A DNA stretch of 34,624 nucleotides from Candidatus Parvarchaeota archaeon (GTDB taxonomy: Archaea; Nanobdellota; Nanobdellia; Parvarchaeales; Parvarchaeaceae), in contig JAMCRN010000005.1 in NCBI GenBank assembly GCA_023380585.1, forward strand, positions 1-34,624. Reading direction: 5' to 3'. Position numbers and translations under genes: made by a program. The notes beneath the pieces are model-generated. The model searched no databases and was not told the origin of the DNA. It worked only from the letters and a program-made list of their open reading frames with translations. Below are positions 1 through 7,652 of the stretch, in pieces. Within the stretch, counting starts at the first letter, position 1; the number at the start of each line of letters is the position of its first letter.

Positions 1-972
1 AGTGAGTATCGCCAAGTCGGCGACAAGGTTATGGCACAGACAAAAGAAGGACCGGTGGAAAACAAGGTCAAGGGAATAATGAAGCTTGCGCCGATGGAGG
101 AAAGCAGGGAGAACTTCGGAGAATATATAAGCGTCAAGAGGGCAGAAGCCTCTTCTCCGATAAGACTGACACTTCAGGAGCCAAATGCACTTATAGGCAC
201 TTCAGTTTCAGTCTTTAAAGACGAAGCAGAAAGACACGCAATAGTACAGGAAATGAAACACGTTTCCGAAGGGTTCAATGACGAGAATGCAAAGGGCTTG
301 GTCGTATGTGCTGATAGCTTCGGTAGCATAGACGCCATAAAGAAGATAGGTTTATCAAAAGGCATACAGATAGGAAAGACAAAGATAAGTCCGCCATCCA
401 AGGCGGAAATAATGACTGCAAAACTGAACCAATGCATTATACTATGTTTCAACACAAACGTCGAAAAGACGACGGAAGCACTCGCATCAGGAGAAAACGT
501 GGTAATCATAAAGAGCAACTCAATATACGACCTTTTCGAGAAATACGATGAATTCGCATCTGCAAAGAAGAAGAGCGAGCTGATGCTCAAGACGGAAAAT
601 ATACGCCTGCCTGGGAAGATGGTATTCCTTGAAAAGAACATTTTCAGAAGATCGGACCCGTGCGTCTTTGGAGTAGAAATCCTGGCAGGAGAGATACGGC
701 CGGGCTATGGTATAATGAACGACCAGGGGAAGCATATAGGAAAGATAATCTCGATGGAGGAGGATAAAAAGAAGCTAGACAGGGCGACATGCGGACAGAA
801 ACTCGCTATAAGCGTTGACGATGCAGTGTACGGGCGAAACATCGCCGATGGCGATGTTCTTTATACGGATCTAGACATATCAGACATAATAAAGCTGGGG
901 GACATGCAAGAGATTATGGGTCCGGATTATATGGAAGCTCTGTCTGAAATACAGAAGATAAAGCACTTCTAA
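1..972 (+). CDS. infB: Translation initiation factor aIF5B (IF-2 family), 3' part
   Basis: C-terminal part of the GTPase that joins ribosomal subunits and places initiator tRNA. The frame is open to the window edge, so the G domain lies upstream and the ATG at 31 is internal. The opening residues, VGDKV then EGPV and KVKGIM, match the start of domain II of aIF5B. A middle stretch, GLVVCADSFGSIDAI near residues 90-104 counted from the ATG, is the domain III signature. The end, with VFGVEILAGEIRPGYG and YGRNIADGDVLY, is domain IV. The stop codon overlaps the convergent transferase gene by 4 bp. Identity is clear from motif order; only the missing N-terminus limits the description. Confidence 0.93.
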   Translation, partial: SEYRQVGDKVMAQTKEGPVENKVKGIMKLAPMEESRENFGEYISVKRAEASSPIRLTLQEPNALIGTSVSVFKDEAERHAIVQEMKHVSEGFNDENAKGLVVCADSFGSIDAIKKIGLSKGIQIGKTKISPPSKAEIMTAKLNQCIILCFNTNVEKTTEALASGENVVIIKSNSIYDLFEKYDEFASAKKKSELMLKTENIRLPGKMVFLEKNIFRRSDPCVFGVEILAGEIRPGYGIMNDQGKHIGKIISMEEDKKKLDRATCGQKLAISVDDAVYGRNIADGDVLYTDLDISDIIKLGDMQEIMGPDYMEALSEIQKIKHF

Positions 973-1790
973 GGCCATCCTTTGAGGGCCTTTTCATAGA
1001 GCTGCATATTATCACATGGAAACCACTTTCCTGAACATACGAATCCGGTAAGCATGTTCTTCGCAGCTAATTTCTGGAAGAGCTCCGAGGTGTTTGAGAC
1101 TCCTTCTGGGAGAAGGGACAGTACACTTGGGTTAAGCACATAGACACCGGCGTTTACAAGATGGCTGTTCTGCTCCCCGCTTGGTTTTTCTACGAAGCTT
1201 ATTATCTTATTGCCGTTCATTTCCACCACGCCGAAGCTTGACGTGTCATTGGAATTAACCACGGCTATCGTCGCAGACGCCTTTTCCGCGCGGTGGAAAG
1301 CGTATATCTGCGATATGTCAAAATCGAATAGATTGTCTCCGTTCACTACTACTATAGTGTCATGGAAGAGATACTGAAACCTCTTAAGCGCTCCGCCAGT
1401 GCCAAGAGGCGTTTCTTCTCCAAGGTATTTTATCTTCACGCCAAAGGCGGAGCCGTCTCCGAAATATTTTTGAATCTTTTCCCCAAGATAGCCTATTGAG
1501 ATCATTATGTTCGATATCCCCGCGTCTTTAAGCCTCTGTATTATATATTCCAATATAGGCTTGCCTTTGACTGGTATCATGGACTTCGGCACTTCGTATG
1601 TTAGCGGCCTAAGTCTCGTTCCTTTCCCACCCGCTAAGACGACAGCTGAAAGCTCGGTTTTCGGGTTGAAATACTCCCTTAATATACGCTCTATCGCACT
1701 GGAACGATTTATTATTTGCTCTCGTGCTACTATGTCATCAACTTTTTTTATTATATCAGGCATCAATGTTATTGTCACTCTTGACTTCAT
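969..1790 (-). CDS. Sugar-phosphate nucleotidyltransferase with N-terminal RHH DNA-binding domain
   Basis: 273 residues in two domains. Residues 1-43 read as a ribbon-helix-helix (CopG/MetJ-like) fold: a strand (SRVTITL), helix A, the turn and helix B (NRSSAIERILREYF). Residues 47-273 are a nucleotidyl transferase of the glucose-1-phosphate thymidylyl/uridylyltransferase type, with AVVLAGGKGTRLRPLT, PKSMIPVKGKPILEY, GTGGAL, VVNGDNLFDFD and VEKP. The expected reaction is NTP plus sugar-1-phosphate to NDP-sugar and pyrophosphate. The protein is short for the family because no C-terminal left-handed helix domain follows. It lies 25 bp after a GT4 gene. A TATA-like box (about 1813-1822) sits 28 bases before the start, and a perfect palindrome (1795-1813) lies between them. 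The fusion suggests an enzyme that may also bind DNA; the sugar cannot be told from sequence. Confidence 0.9.
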   Translation of the reverse strand: MKSRVTITLMPDIIKKVDDIVAREQIINRSSAIERILREYFNPKTELSAVVLAGGKGTRLRPLTYEVPKSMIPVKGKPILEYIIQRLKDAGISNIMISIGYLGEKIQKYFGDGSAFGVKIKYLGEETPLGTGGALKRFQYLFHDTIVVVNGDNLFDFDISQIYAFHRAEKASATIAVVNSNDTSSFGVVEMNGNKIISFVEKPSGEQNSHLVNAGVYVLNPSVLSLLPEGVSNTSELFQKLAAKNMLTGFVCSGKWFPCDNMQLYEKALKGWP

Positions 1791-1794
1791 ACGG

Positions 1795-1813
1795 AGTATG
1801 ATTTTATCATACT
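1795..1813. promoter_or_regulatory. 19-bp palindrome, probable operator of the RHH-transferase gene
   Basis: AGTATGAT, a 3-base spacer TTT, then ATCATACT: two perfect 8-bp half sites. It starts 5 bases upstream of the ATG at 1790 and overlaps the expected transcription start, since the TATA-like sequence is at about 1813-1822. The downstream gene encodes an RHH domain, a fold that binds such short inverted half sites, so autoregulation is an obvious inference. Confidence 0.6.
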
Positions 1814-1815
1814 AT

Positions 1816-2970
1816 TTAAGCTTTTAACGGAGCCGAAACTATCTTTTTGATCGAAGAATCGAATTTTTTTATGAAACGCTTCTCATCATACCTTTTAGAC
1901 CTGGCTGCGCCCTTCCTCAATCTTGTATATACGTCTCCTTTTGTTACTTTTATAAGAGCAGACGCCACATCAACAGGGTCCGCTTTCACAAGGAGGCCGT
2001 TTACGCCGCTGCGTATGAATTCCCGCGGGCCTCCTTCGTCCGCTGCAATCACTGGCGTGCCGCATGACAGGGATTCCAAAGGCACTAGCCCTGTGTCTTC
2101 ATTTACAGGCAGGAAAAGAGTGACGTAAGACCTTGCATATAAGTCCCACAGTTCGTGCTCAGAAACGTTTGTCTTTATCACTATACTTTTGTCTCCTTCT
2201 GATAGGTCTTGTAGTTCTTGGAGATAAGACAGGTCCTCAACGAACCCAGCAAGCACTAGTCTGAATCCTTTTCTGGCGAGCCCGGCCCTTTTAAAGCTTA
2301 TTATCGCAAGTTCCTGCCTTTTGTATGTAGCGAAGCGGCTAGGATAAAAGATTATTTTTTCCCGCTTTTTATAGGTTTTTACGTTAGGTTTTTCTACCAC
2401 AGGCCCTAACCTAAGTATATTTTCCTGCTTTATCAGCCCGTATGATACAAGTCTCTGCTCTACTTCCTTGCTTAGGACCATGGCATAATCCAGCCGTTTC
2501 CACGCCATTTTTTCCAAAGATTTGTATACTTCTACCGCCAGCGGTACAAGTATCCTGTTAGCAAGCCTGCTTTTCTTGTAGTATTCATACATGCTATGCG
2601 CTGCCCTGAGTGGCGTATGGGATAGCACTACAGTCTTTTTTGCCCTGTTCCTCAGGGAGGCGAGCTCTGCCACGCCGCCGGATGATATTATAAGCACATC
2701 GTAATCTCCTATTCCAGGTATCTTGGAAAGAAGGAGCCTGGCCCCTAGGACAAGTCCTTTAAGGAAGAAACTCTTTCTAGGCAGATGGCTGGGTATCACA
2801 TGCACGTCGAAATCCTTGAATTCGAGGAAAGTCCTGTCCTTGTCATAAAGGAACGTATAAAGGTCTATATCGCACCTGGATCTTTTCAATATCTCCAATA
2901 TGACACGTTCTGCCCCGCCCCTGCTTTTTATCCATGGAGAAAATATCGCTATACGTGGCTTTGGTTCCAT
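1816..2970 (-). CDS. GT4-family glycosyltransferase
   Basis: 384 residues with the GT-B double Rossmann layout of glycosyltransferase family 4. The N-terminal domain begins IAIFSPWIKSRGGAERV, with the glycine-rich acceptor-side loop. The C-terminal donor domain has YPSRFATYKRQELAI, then NEDTGLVPLESLSCGTPVIA with the family's spaced acidic residues (E-x7-E), then EGGPREFI. It transfers a sugar from an activated donor, probably at the inner membrane face. It starts one base after the stop of a class III pilin gene and is followed 25 bp later by the NDP-sugar-forming transferase. That suggests glycosylation of pilin or another surface molecule. Donor and acceptor are unknown. Confidence 0.92.
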   Translation of the reverse strand: MEPKPRIAIFSPWIKSRGGAERVILEILKRSRCDIDLYTFLYDKDRTFLEFKDFDVHVIPSHLPRKSFFLKGLVLGARLLLSKIPGIGDYDVLIISSGGVAELASLRNRAKKTVVLSHTPLRAAHSMYEYYKKSRLANRILVPLAVEVYKSLEKMAWKRLDYAMVLSKEVEQRLVSYGLIKQENILRLGPVVEKPNVKTYKKREKIIFYPSRFATYKRQELAIISFKRAGLARKGFRLVLAGFVEDLSYLQELQDLSEGDKSIVIKTNVSEHELWDLYARSYVTLFLPVNEDTGLVPLESLSCGTPVIAADEGGPREFIRSGVNGLLVKADPVDVASALIKVTKGDVYTRLRKGAARSKRYDEKRFIKKFDSSIKKIVSAPLKA

Positions 2971-2971
2971 A

Positions 2972-3661
2972 TCATGGGCTGAAACATGAGGACTCGAACA
3001 TATTATACCCGAGTGGATATATCTTTATAAGATATTCCGGTAGGTTTTGCGGGAGGTAGATCTCGCCAGATGCATATCCGCTTGGTGTAGTGCCGATCGT
3101 ACTGTTAAGATAAGACCCTCCCACAGAGAATACGCTTATGTTGAAGGAAGTCGACTTGGCCAGAAGACCTATCTGGTTGTAGAAATCTATGCCGTATCCA
3201 AGATAGCTTCCGCTTATGTTGTAAGTCGTATTCACATAAGAGAGTCCGGCTTGCAGTCCAACATATATAGAACCATTTGATGTGTAATAAGCATATGCGG
3301 AATAGCTGCCGGCGGTGGTGGGAAGTATGCCCTGCATATTAAAATCCGATTTGGAGAGATAAGAGTAACCTGCTGACGATACCTTGACATAGTCTCCACA
3401 GAAGAAGGAATCAGCTTTATCCAACGCCGGGAAGTACTGTGTGAATATCGACTTGGAACCTATGCCCGCAGAACCTACATACTGAGCCTGTTGGGTTATT
3501 GATACTGCAGCGTTTTGGACCTGTTGGTATCCCGCGCCGTTGTTGTATGAAGAGTAGTAAACGAACGCATACACAAGGAAGATGGCTATCAGCCCAAAGG
3601 CTATCCCTATTATTATTAGATATTCGGTCGTGAATTGGGCTTTCCTCTGGATAGTATCCAT
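2972..3661 (-). CDS. Type IV pilin-like protein with class III signal peptide
   Basis: 229 residues. The N-terminus RKAQFTTEYLIIIGIAFG is a class III signal: a short basic leader, a predicted cut before Gln9, a Glu five residues into the mature part, and one hydrophobic helix to about residue 36. The rest is a Tyr/Ser/Gly-rich extracytoplasmic domain with several N-glycosylation sequons (NGS, NTT, NIS, NST) and exactly two cysteines (FFCGD and SSCFS), probably one disulfide. A TATA-like sequence near 3686-3696 lies about 29 bases before the ATG. The stop is 1 base from the GT4 start, so the two are likely co-transcribed. It may be a minor pilin or adhesin; pilin-like is firm, the role is not. 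Confidence 0.82.
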   Translation of the reverse strand: MDTIQRKAQFTTEYLIIIGIAFGLIAIFLVYAFVYYSSYNNGAGYQQVQNAAVSITQQAQYVGSAGIGSKSIFTQYFPALDKADSFFCGDYVKVSSAGYSYLSKSDFNMQGILPTTAGSYSAYAYYTSNGSIYVGLQAGLSYVNTTYNISGSYLGYGIDFYNQIGLLAKSTSFNISVFSVGGSYLNSTIGTTPSGYASGEIYLPQNLPEYLIKIYPLGYNMFESSCFSP

Positions 3662-3699
3662 AGAACTCTTTAGTATGCCGAAGGATTTAACTATTTATC

Positions 3700-4101
3700 C
3701 TATTTCTCCAGGAATCGGATCACCCGTGTGAGGCTCTTCACCCTGGAAAGGTAAAGCAGGCCGAAGAAAAGCCCGAGTTCGATTATCGTCCCAGCGAAAT
3801 AGGAAAAATAGCTTGCGTGCATCCCAAGGCCTAGATTCAGCGGGAACCTCAACTGGTTCGTGGCTCTCGCCATGACTCCCCATATTAGATTCCAGAAACC
3901 GTATATGCCGAAGAACAGAGCAAAGCTGAGGAATATGTTCTTCTGCTTGTATGTGAATGATATTATTATACTAACTATCAGCAGATTCAGCCCTATGTAG
4001 TAAGATATTTGGCCCAACACGCTCCTTAGGTCTATCAGGGCTATTATGAACCCATAAACAACTGCTAATAAAATTATGTACCGCTCGTACGTCTTTGCCA
4101 T
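3700..4101 (-). CDS. Four-helix integral membrane protein of unknown function
   Basis: 133 residues, mostly hydrophobic, with four likely transmembrane segments at about residues 7-24, 33-49, 55-75 and 96-118. Basic residues in the first loop and at the C-terminus (SRVKSLTRVIRFLEK) fit cytoplasmic ends. I recognise no family. It shares a promoter region with tfb, divergently transcribed, and lies 38 bp upstream of the pilin gene on its own strand. That places it with the pilin and glycosyltransferase genes without proving a link. Confidence 0.7.
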   Translation of the reverse strand: MAKTYERYIILLAVVYGFIIALIDLRSVLGQISYYIGLNLLIVSIIISFTYKQKNIFLSFALFFGIYGFWNLIWGVMARATNQLRFPLNLGLGMHASYFSYFAGTIIELGLFFGLLYLSRVKSLTRVIRFLEK

Positions 4102-4118
4102 ACCCCCATAAAAAGATA

Positions 4119-4132
4119 GATTTATATATAAG
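4119..4132. promoter_or_regulatory. Shared divergent TATA box for tfb and the membrane-protein gene
   Basis: The sequence TTTATATATAA is nearly symmetric. It lies about 25 bases before the ATG at 4101 on the minus strand and about 34 bases before the GTG at 4160 on the plus strand. One box may serve both directions, giving a leaderless transcript on the minus strand and a leader of a few bases for tfb. Confidence 0.55.
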
Positions 4133-4159
4133 TTTCATCATTAGTTTATAAAGATTACT

Positions 4160-5083
4160 GTGAAAGTCGTATCTCATAAGAATAACGTAAAATGCCCTTC
4201 CTGTGGGAAGAATACAGTGACATATGACAAGACTACTGGGGAATCTGTCTGCCAGAACTGTGGGTATGTCCTAGAAACGGATGTAATAGACTATGGGCGG
4301 GAATGGAGGTCTTTCGAAGACGAAAGGGACGAAGGAAAAGGAAGGATGGGCTCGCCTCTTAGCTATTCAAAATACGACAAAGGCACCAGTACCGTCATAG
4401 GTAAAGCAAGCGAGTCCATAAAGCTTTCTAACCAGAACCGGAGAACATTCTACAAGCTGAGGAAATGGCAGCCGAGGATATCCACTGCATTCGAGAGAAA
4501 CCTTAAGTTCGCGCTGACAGAATTAAGGCATGCAAGCAACCGGCTTCACGTATCAAATGTGATACAGGAAGAGGCGGCTAAGATGTATAGGGAGGCGATA
4601 ACACGAAGGCTAGTGCGCGGGAGGTCTATGGAAAGTGTGATCGCCGGTGCACTTTATGCTTCCGCAAGGAAATATTCTAGACCGATAACACTTGACGAGA
4701 TATCCGAGACTTTTAATGTGGAGAGGAAGGAGGTAGGCAAGGCCTACAGGCTTCTGTGCAGGGAATTAGGCATAAAGATATTGCCTACTTCGCCAAACGA
4801 TTATATATACAAATTCGCCTCAACATTAGGAGTCTCGCATAAGACTGTGTCAGACGCGATCAAACTACTAAACGAGGCGGAAGAGAAAGGACTCACGAGC
4901 GGTAAAGGCCCGATGGGAATAGCCGCAGCCGTACTATACGTTGCAACGCTTATAAACAAGGAGAAGAAGACGCAGAGGGATGCTGCAAAGGCAGCAGGCA
5001 TAACTGAAGTCACGATAAGGAACAGGTACAAGGAACTTTACAATGCTTTAAATCTGAAGGAAAGATTCAAGATAGAAGACTAG
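4160..5083 (+). CDS. tfb: Transcription initiation factor B (TFB, archaeal TFIIB)
   Basis: 307 residues, the normal archaeal length. The N-terminal zinc ribbon uses C12, C15, C31 and C34 (CPSC, CQNC). The B-reader region follows with REWRSF and GSPLSYSKYDKGTSTVIG. Two cyclin folds fill residues of about 105-195 and 205-300, including ESVIAGALYASARKY and GPMGIAAAVLYVATL. It bridges TBP-bound promoter DNA and RNA polymerase. The start is a GTG; no in-frame ATG lies between it and the zinc ribbon, and the TATA box spacing supports it. trm1 follows 6 bp downstream. Confidence 0.96.
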   Translation: MKVVSHKNNVKCPSCGKNTVTYDKTTGESVCQNCGYVLETDVIDYGREWRSFEDERDEGKGRMGSPLSYSKYDKGTSTVIGKASESIKLSNQNRRTFYKLRKWQPRISTAFERNLKFALTELRHASNRLHVSNVIQEEAAKMYREAITRRLVRGRSMESVIAGALYASARKYSRPITLDEISETFNVERKEVGKAYRLLCRELGIKILPTSPNDYIYKFASTLGVSHKTVSDAIKLLNEAEEKGLTSGKGPMGIAAAVLYVATLINKEKKTQRDAAKAAGITEVTIRNRYKELYNALNLKERFKIED

Positions 5084-5089
5084 ACTTCT

Positions 5090-6118
5090 ATGCAGCGTTT
5101 CAAAGAAGGCGACATAGTCTTCTTTGCAGAGGACAATCAAACCAGGAAATCCAGCGTTTTCTTTAATCCGGAGAGGAAATGGGATAGAGATCTGAACGTC
5201 CTTTTAGCGGAGTCTATAGGTGCAAAGGAAATGGATGGGATAGACCTCTTCTCCTCAAGCGGCATACGAGGCCTTAGGCTCGCTTCAGAGACCGGCGTGT
5301 TCCGGTCCATGCTGCTTAATGACATAAAGACCCACAAGATACTCACAAGGAACGTAAGACTGAACAAGGACAGGATCAGATGTGCCTTAAAGATAAGCAG
5401 CTTCAACGCCTCCAGGTTAAGGTGCATAGACGGAGTGTATGATTACATAGACATAGACCCTTTCGGTTCTCCGGTCAGGTATATACTAGACGCTGTGTGC
5501 AAGCTTAGGTTAGGAGGGATAATGGCGATTACTGCCACTGACACTGCCGCGCTTTACGGGAAGGCGAAAAAGGCATGCATGCTCAGGTACGGCTCAACGT
5601 CCATGAAAACATCATATTTCAACGAGTTAGGGCTGCGTATACTCATAAAACGCTCTGAAGAACTGGCGAATATACAGGAAAGGTCAGTGGAACCAGTCTT
5701 CTTCGATGTAAGAAGACATTACATAAGGGTCTACCTAAGGATCTGCAAACCGAGATCAGGCGTACAGACAGGCTTCTTTTACCAGTGCAGCAGATGCCCT
5801 AACCGTTCGCGCGAATTAATGGAAAAATGCGACGTATGCGGTAAGAAGATGGTGCAGATAGGACCGATATGGTTGGGAGGACTCCTAGACAAGCAGGTCT
5901 TGAGGAAAATGTCCGTTATAGCAGAAGAAGACGCTGTAAAAAGACACCTTGGAAGGCTTTTATCAGAGAAAGACAAGATAGTCTCTTATTATACCACGAC
6001 GGAGTTAGCTTCTTACAAAAGAAAACCTGAGCGCCCTGTATCGTATTTCTACGACCGTACAATTTTTAATCCAAAAGGATTCAAGACGAACAAAAGCCTT
6101 AAAGAACTCTCCTACTGA
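5090..6118 (+). CDS. trm1: tRNA (guanine26-N2)-dimethyltransferase Trm1
   Basis: 342 residues. It methylates G26 of tRNA using S-adenosylmethionine. Visible motifs are FFNPERKWDRDLNVLLAE near the N-terminus, the SAM-binding GIDLFSSSGIRGLRLASE (about residues 49-66), the catalytic-type DIDPFGSPVRYILDA (about 120-134), and ITATDTAALYG. A C-terminal zinc ribbon (CSRCPN then CDVCGKKM) precedes PIWLGGL, typical of archaeal Trm1. It is slightly shorter than many archaeal homologues. Start at 5090 is 6 bp after tfb, so the two are probably one transcript. The stop overlaps the convergent L35Ae gene by 7 bp. Confidence 0.95.
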   Translation: MQRFKEGDIVFFAEDNQTRKSSVFFNPERKWDRDLNVLLAESIGAKEMDGIDLFSSSGIRGLRLASETGVFRSMLLNDIKTHKILTRNVRLNKDRIRCALKISSFNASRLRCIDGVYDYIDIDPFGSPVRYILDAVCKLRLGGIMAITATDTAALYGKAKKACMLRYGSTSMKTSYFNELGLRILIKRSEELANIQERSVEPVFFDVRRHYIRVYLRICKPRSGVQTGFFYQCSRCPNRSRELMEKCDVCGKKMVQIGPIWLGGLLDKQVLRKMSVIAEEDAVKRHLGRLLSEKDKIVSYYTTTELASYKRKPERPVSYFYDRTIFNPKGFKTNKSLKELSY

Positions 6119-6384
6119 GGCTTGTCCAGTTCTTTAGTCAATGCCTGTCCAGGCAGTCCGCGTCTGAATCTGGCCACGACCTTACCATTATCTCCATGAA
6201 GCCTTGTTATGACACCGACTATCCTACTTTCCGGTCGTTTCGAGAAGCTTATGCTTACTTTCTTACCGATGAACTTTTTTGCGGCTTCCCTGTCGGCCAC
6301 GTCCTGTATCTTTATTATGGCTTGGTTGCTGCGCTGAGTCTTTCTTCCCCTTCTGAACGAGACTATCTTCATTTCCATGCTCAT
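6112..6384 (-). CDS. rpl35ae: Large-subunit ribosomal protein eL33 (L35Ae)
   Basis: 90 residues. The C-terminal half, GVITRLHGDNGKVVARF then RRGLPGQAL, is the L35Ae signature: a small beta barrel that binds 23S rRNA. A basic N-terminal tract (FRRGRKTQRSNQ) fits rRNA contact. Its ATG overlaps the TGA of the upstream nucleotidyltransferase gene by 4 bp, so it is probably translationally coupled to it. Family assignment is clear from the HG..G...A.F core. Confidence 0.9.
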   Translation of the reverse strand: MSMEMKIVSFRRGRKTQRSNQAIIKIQDVADREAAKKFIGKKVSISFSKRPESRIVGVITRLHGDNGKVVARFRRGLPGQALTKELDKPQ

Positions 6385-7466
6385 TTGTCCTTTTGTGAAT
6401 AAGAGCTATGAAGCGTGCTCTCAGTCTGTTTAAGCAGGTCCTTGTCTATCACAGGCTTAGGAAGGCCTTTCTTCTCTCTCAGTCTTTCTATAACTACAAA
6501 TATCTTTTCGACCACATATTTTGTGCTTTGGCGCATCCTTTCGAATTCATCCCCGTTTACGGTTTTAAGCTCTCCATGGTCTATCTTTTTGAACCACGAT
6601 ATTATCGCATTGACTTTCTCCACGTCGTCTTTCGTGAGCACTTTCTCCTTCTCCACTGCCACAAGCATCAGCTCCCTGCTCACTTCCTTGGGCACAGGGG
6701 GCAGATAGCCATACTCCATCAGAAGTGCCTGCCCAGCAGAAACTACAGCATTAAACAAGTCAAGCGTGAGTTTTGTTGTAAGGACGTTCTCCACTAGCAT
6801 CAGATAACCTTCCGCGCTTTCGATGTTGCTATCTATAGATTCTTGAGTAGGGATTATCTTACCCGTCTTGTAAAGCAGCTGTATAGGTATAAAGAAGCCT
6901 GTATCATAAACAGCAACTCCATCCCTCAGTATTGTGAGTATAACTGGGTTCGGCTTTATTATAGAGGACCAGAATTCAGATAGAGGGTAAGCCTGTGCGT
7001 GTATCTTATCAGAGAAATCCCTAGCTATCTCAGCCATCTTAACGAACAGCCTGTCTTTTAGCTGCTGCAGCGTGAACTTCTGAATGTCCGTGTCGTCCAC
7101 TATGAACGCCACGTCTATGTCAGATGTGTTAGATAATCCTGTCTTTGTCTTGGAGCTGCCAAACATAACTATAGCCTTTATGTATTTCCTAAAAAGGCTA
7201 AGGACCCTTAGAAAATAAGCTCTTAGGCTGTTTGCGTCTTTAGCCGGGATTATCTTGCTTATTACATCGAATGATAGCCCTGCAAGCTGGCCTGGCGGCT
7301 CTGCCTTCTGCGCGTCTTCTCCCTCGCCTATTTCCAGGCCTATGAAAGAGCTCATAAAATCCACTCTCTCGTTAAGCTCGTCTATCTTCGATGACAGCAT
7401 CTCTATCGTGGAGAAAAGCCTGTCCAGCGCGTTTTCAGGCGCATTCGGATTTTCTGTTTGGTGCAT
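6381..7466 (-). CDS. MNT-type nucleotidyltransferase-domain protein with C-terminal helical region
   Basis: 361 residues. Residues 12-45 look like a coiled coil. The minimal nucleotidyltransferase (KNTase/Pol beta-like) motif follows: GS at 103-104, TGLSNTSDIDVAF with D116 and D118. The third acidic residue expected on a later strand is not obvious (the stretch reads KIHAQAYPL), so catalysis is uncertain. Residues from about 200 to the end are helical and may be HEPN-like. It is not a compact toxin-antitoxin pair; it is long, single, and overlaps the L35Ae gene by 4 bp. Function unknown; a role linked to ribosomes or RNA is only suggested by the operon. Confidence 0.72.
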   Translation of the reverse strand: MHQTENPNAPENALDRLFSTIEMLSSKIDELNERVDFMSSFIGLEIGEGEDAQKAEPPGQLAGLSFDVISKIIPAKDANSLRAYFLRVLSLFRKYIKAIVMFGSSKTKTGLSNTSDIDVAFIVDDTDIQKFTLQQLKDRLFVKMAEIARDFSDKIHAQAYPLSEFWSSIIKPNPVILTILRDGVAVYDTGFFIPIQLLYKTGKIIPTQESIDSNIESAEGYLMLVENVLTTKLTLDLFNAVVSAGQALLMEYGYLPPVPKEVSRELMLVAVEKEKVLTKDDVEKVNAIISWFKKIDHGELKTVNGDEFERMRQSTKYVVEKIFVVIERLREKKGLPKPVIDKDLLKQTESTLHSSYSQKDK

Positions 7467-7490
7467 AGATTATTCTTATTCCAATCTATG
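7464..7490. promoter_or_regulatory. Inverted repeat covering the start codon of the nucleotidyltransferase gene
   Basis: CATAGATT (7464-7471) and AATCTATG (7483-7490) are perfect 8-bp inverted repeats 11 bases apart. The first arm contains the start codon on the minus strand. The likely TATA box (CTTATAAATAG, 7497-7507) lies just outside. A repressor bound here would block transcription start; if a transcript spans both arms, a hairpin would hide the start codon. Confidence 0.45.
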
Positions 7491-7496
7491 AAAGCC

Positions 7497-7507
7497 CCTA
7501 TTTATAA
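7497..7507 (-). promoter_or_regulatory. TATA box of the nucleotidyltransferase-L35Ae operon
   Basis: Minus-strand CTTATAAATAG, about 36 bases before the ATG at 7466. Confidence 0.45.
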
Positions 7508-7612
7508 GTCTTTTTATACATACACATTAAATTGGGGCATTCCCACCGCTAAAGAGAGCCGGCTCCCCGTGCGCATGCATATAGCCAAAACGATCCGTGT
7601 TTTCATTTCGTT

Positions 7613-7624
7613 AAAATATTTAAA
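7613..7624 (+). promoter_or_regulatory. TATA box supporting the start at 7653
   Basis: AAAATATTTAAA lies about 33 bases before the ATG at 7653. It falls inside the longer open frame that begins at 7458, which argues that the upstream ATG codons are not used. Confidence 0.5.
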
Positions 7625-7652
7625 CCCGGTTCCTTCTATAGATTTATGTGGT

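Noticed and set aside
174-641. Open frame on the minus strand across infB
   Set aside because: Opposite-strand shadow of a well-supported gene; the translation has no recognisable motif and no promoter.
7458-7652. 65-codon N-terminal extension of the 267-residue protein
   Set aside because: It crosses the divergent promoter and the TATA box at 7613-7624; the sequence is not protein-like.
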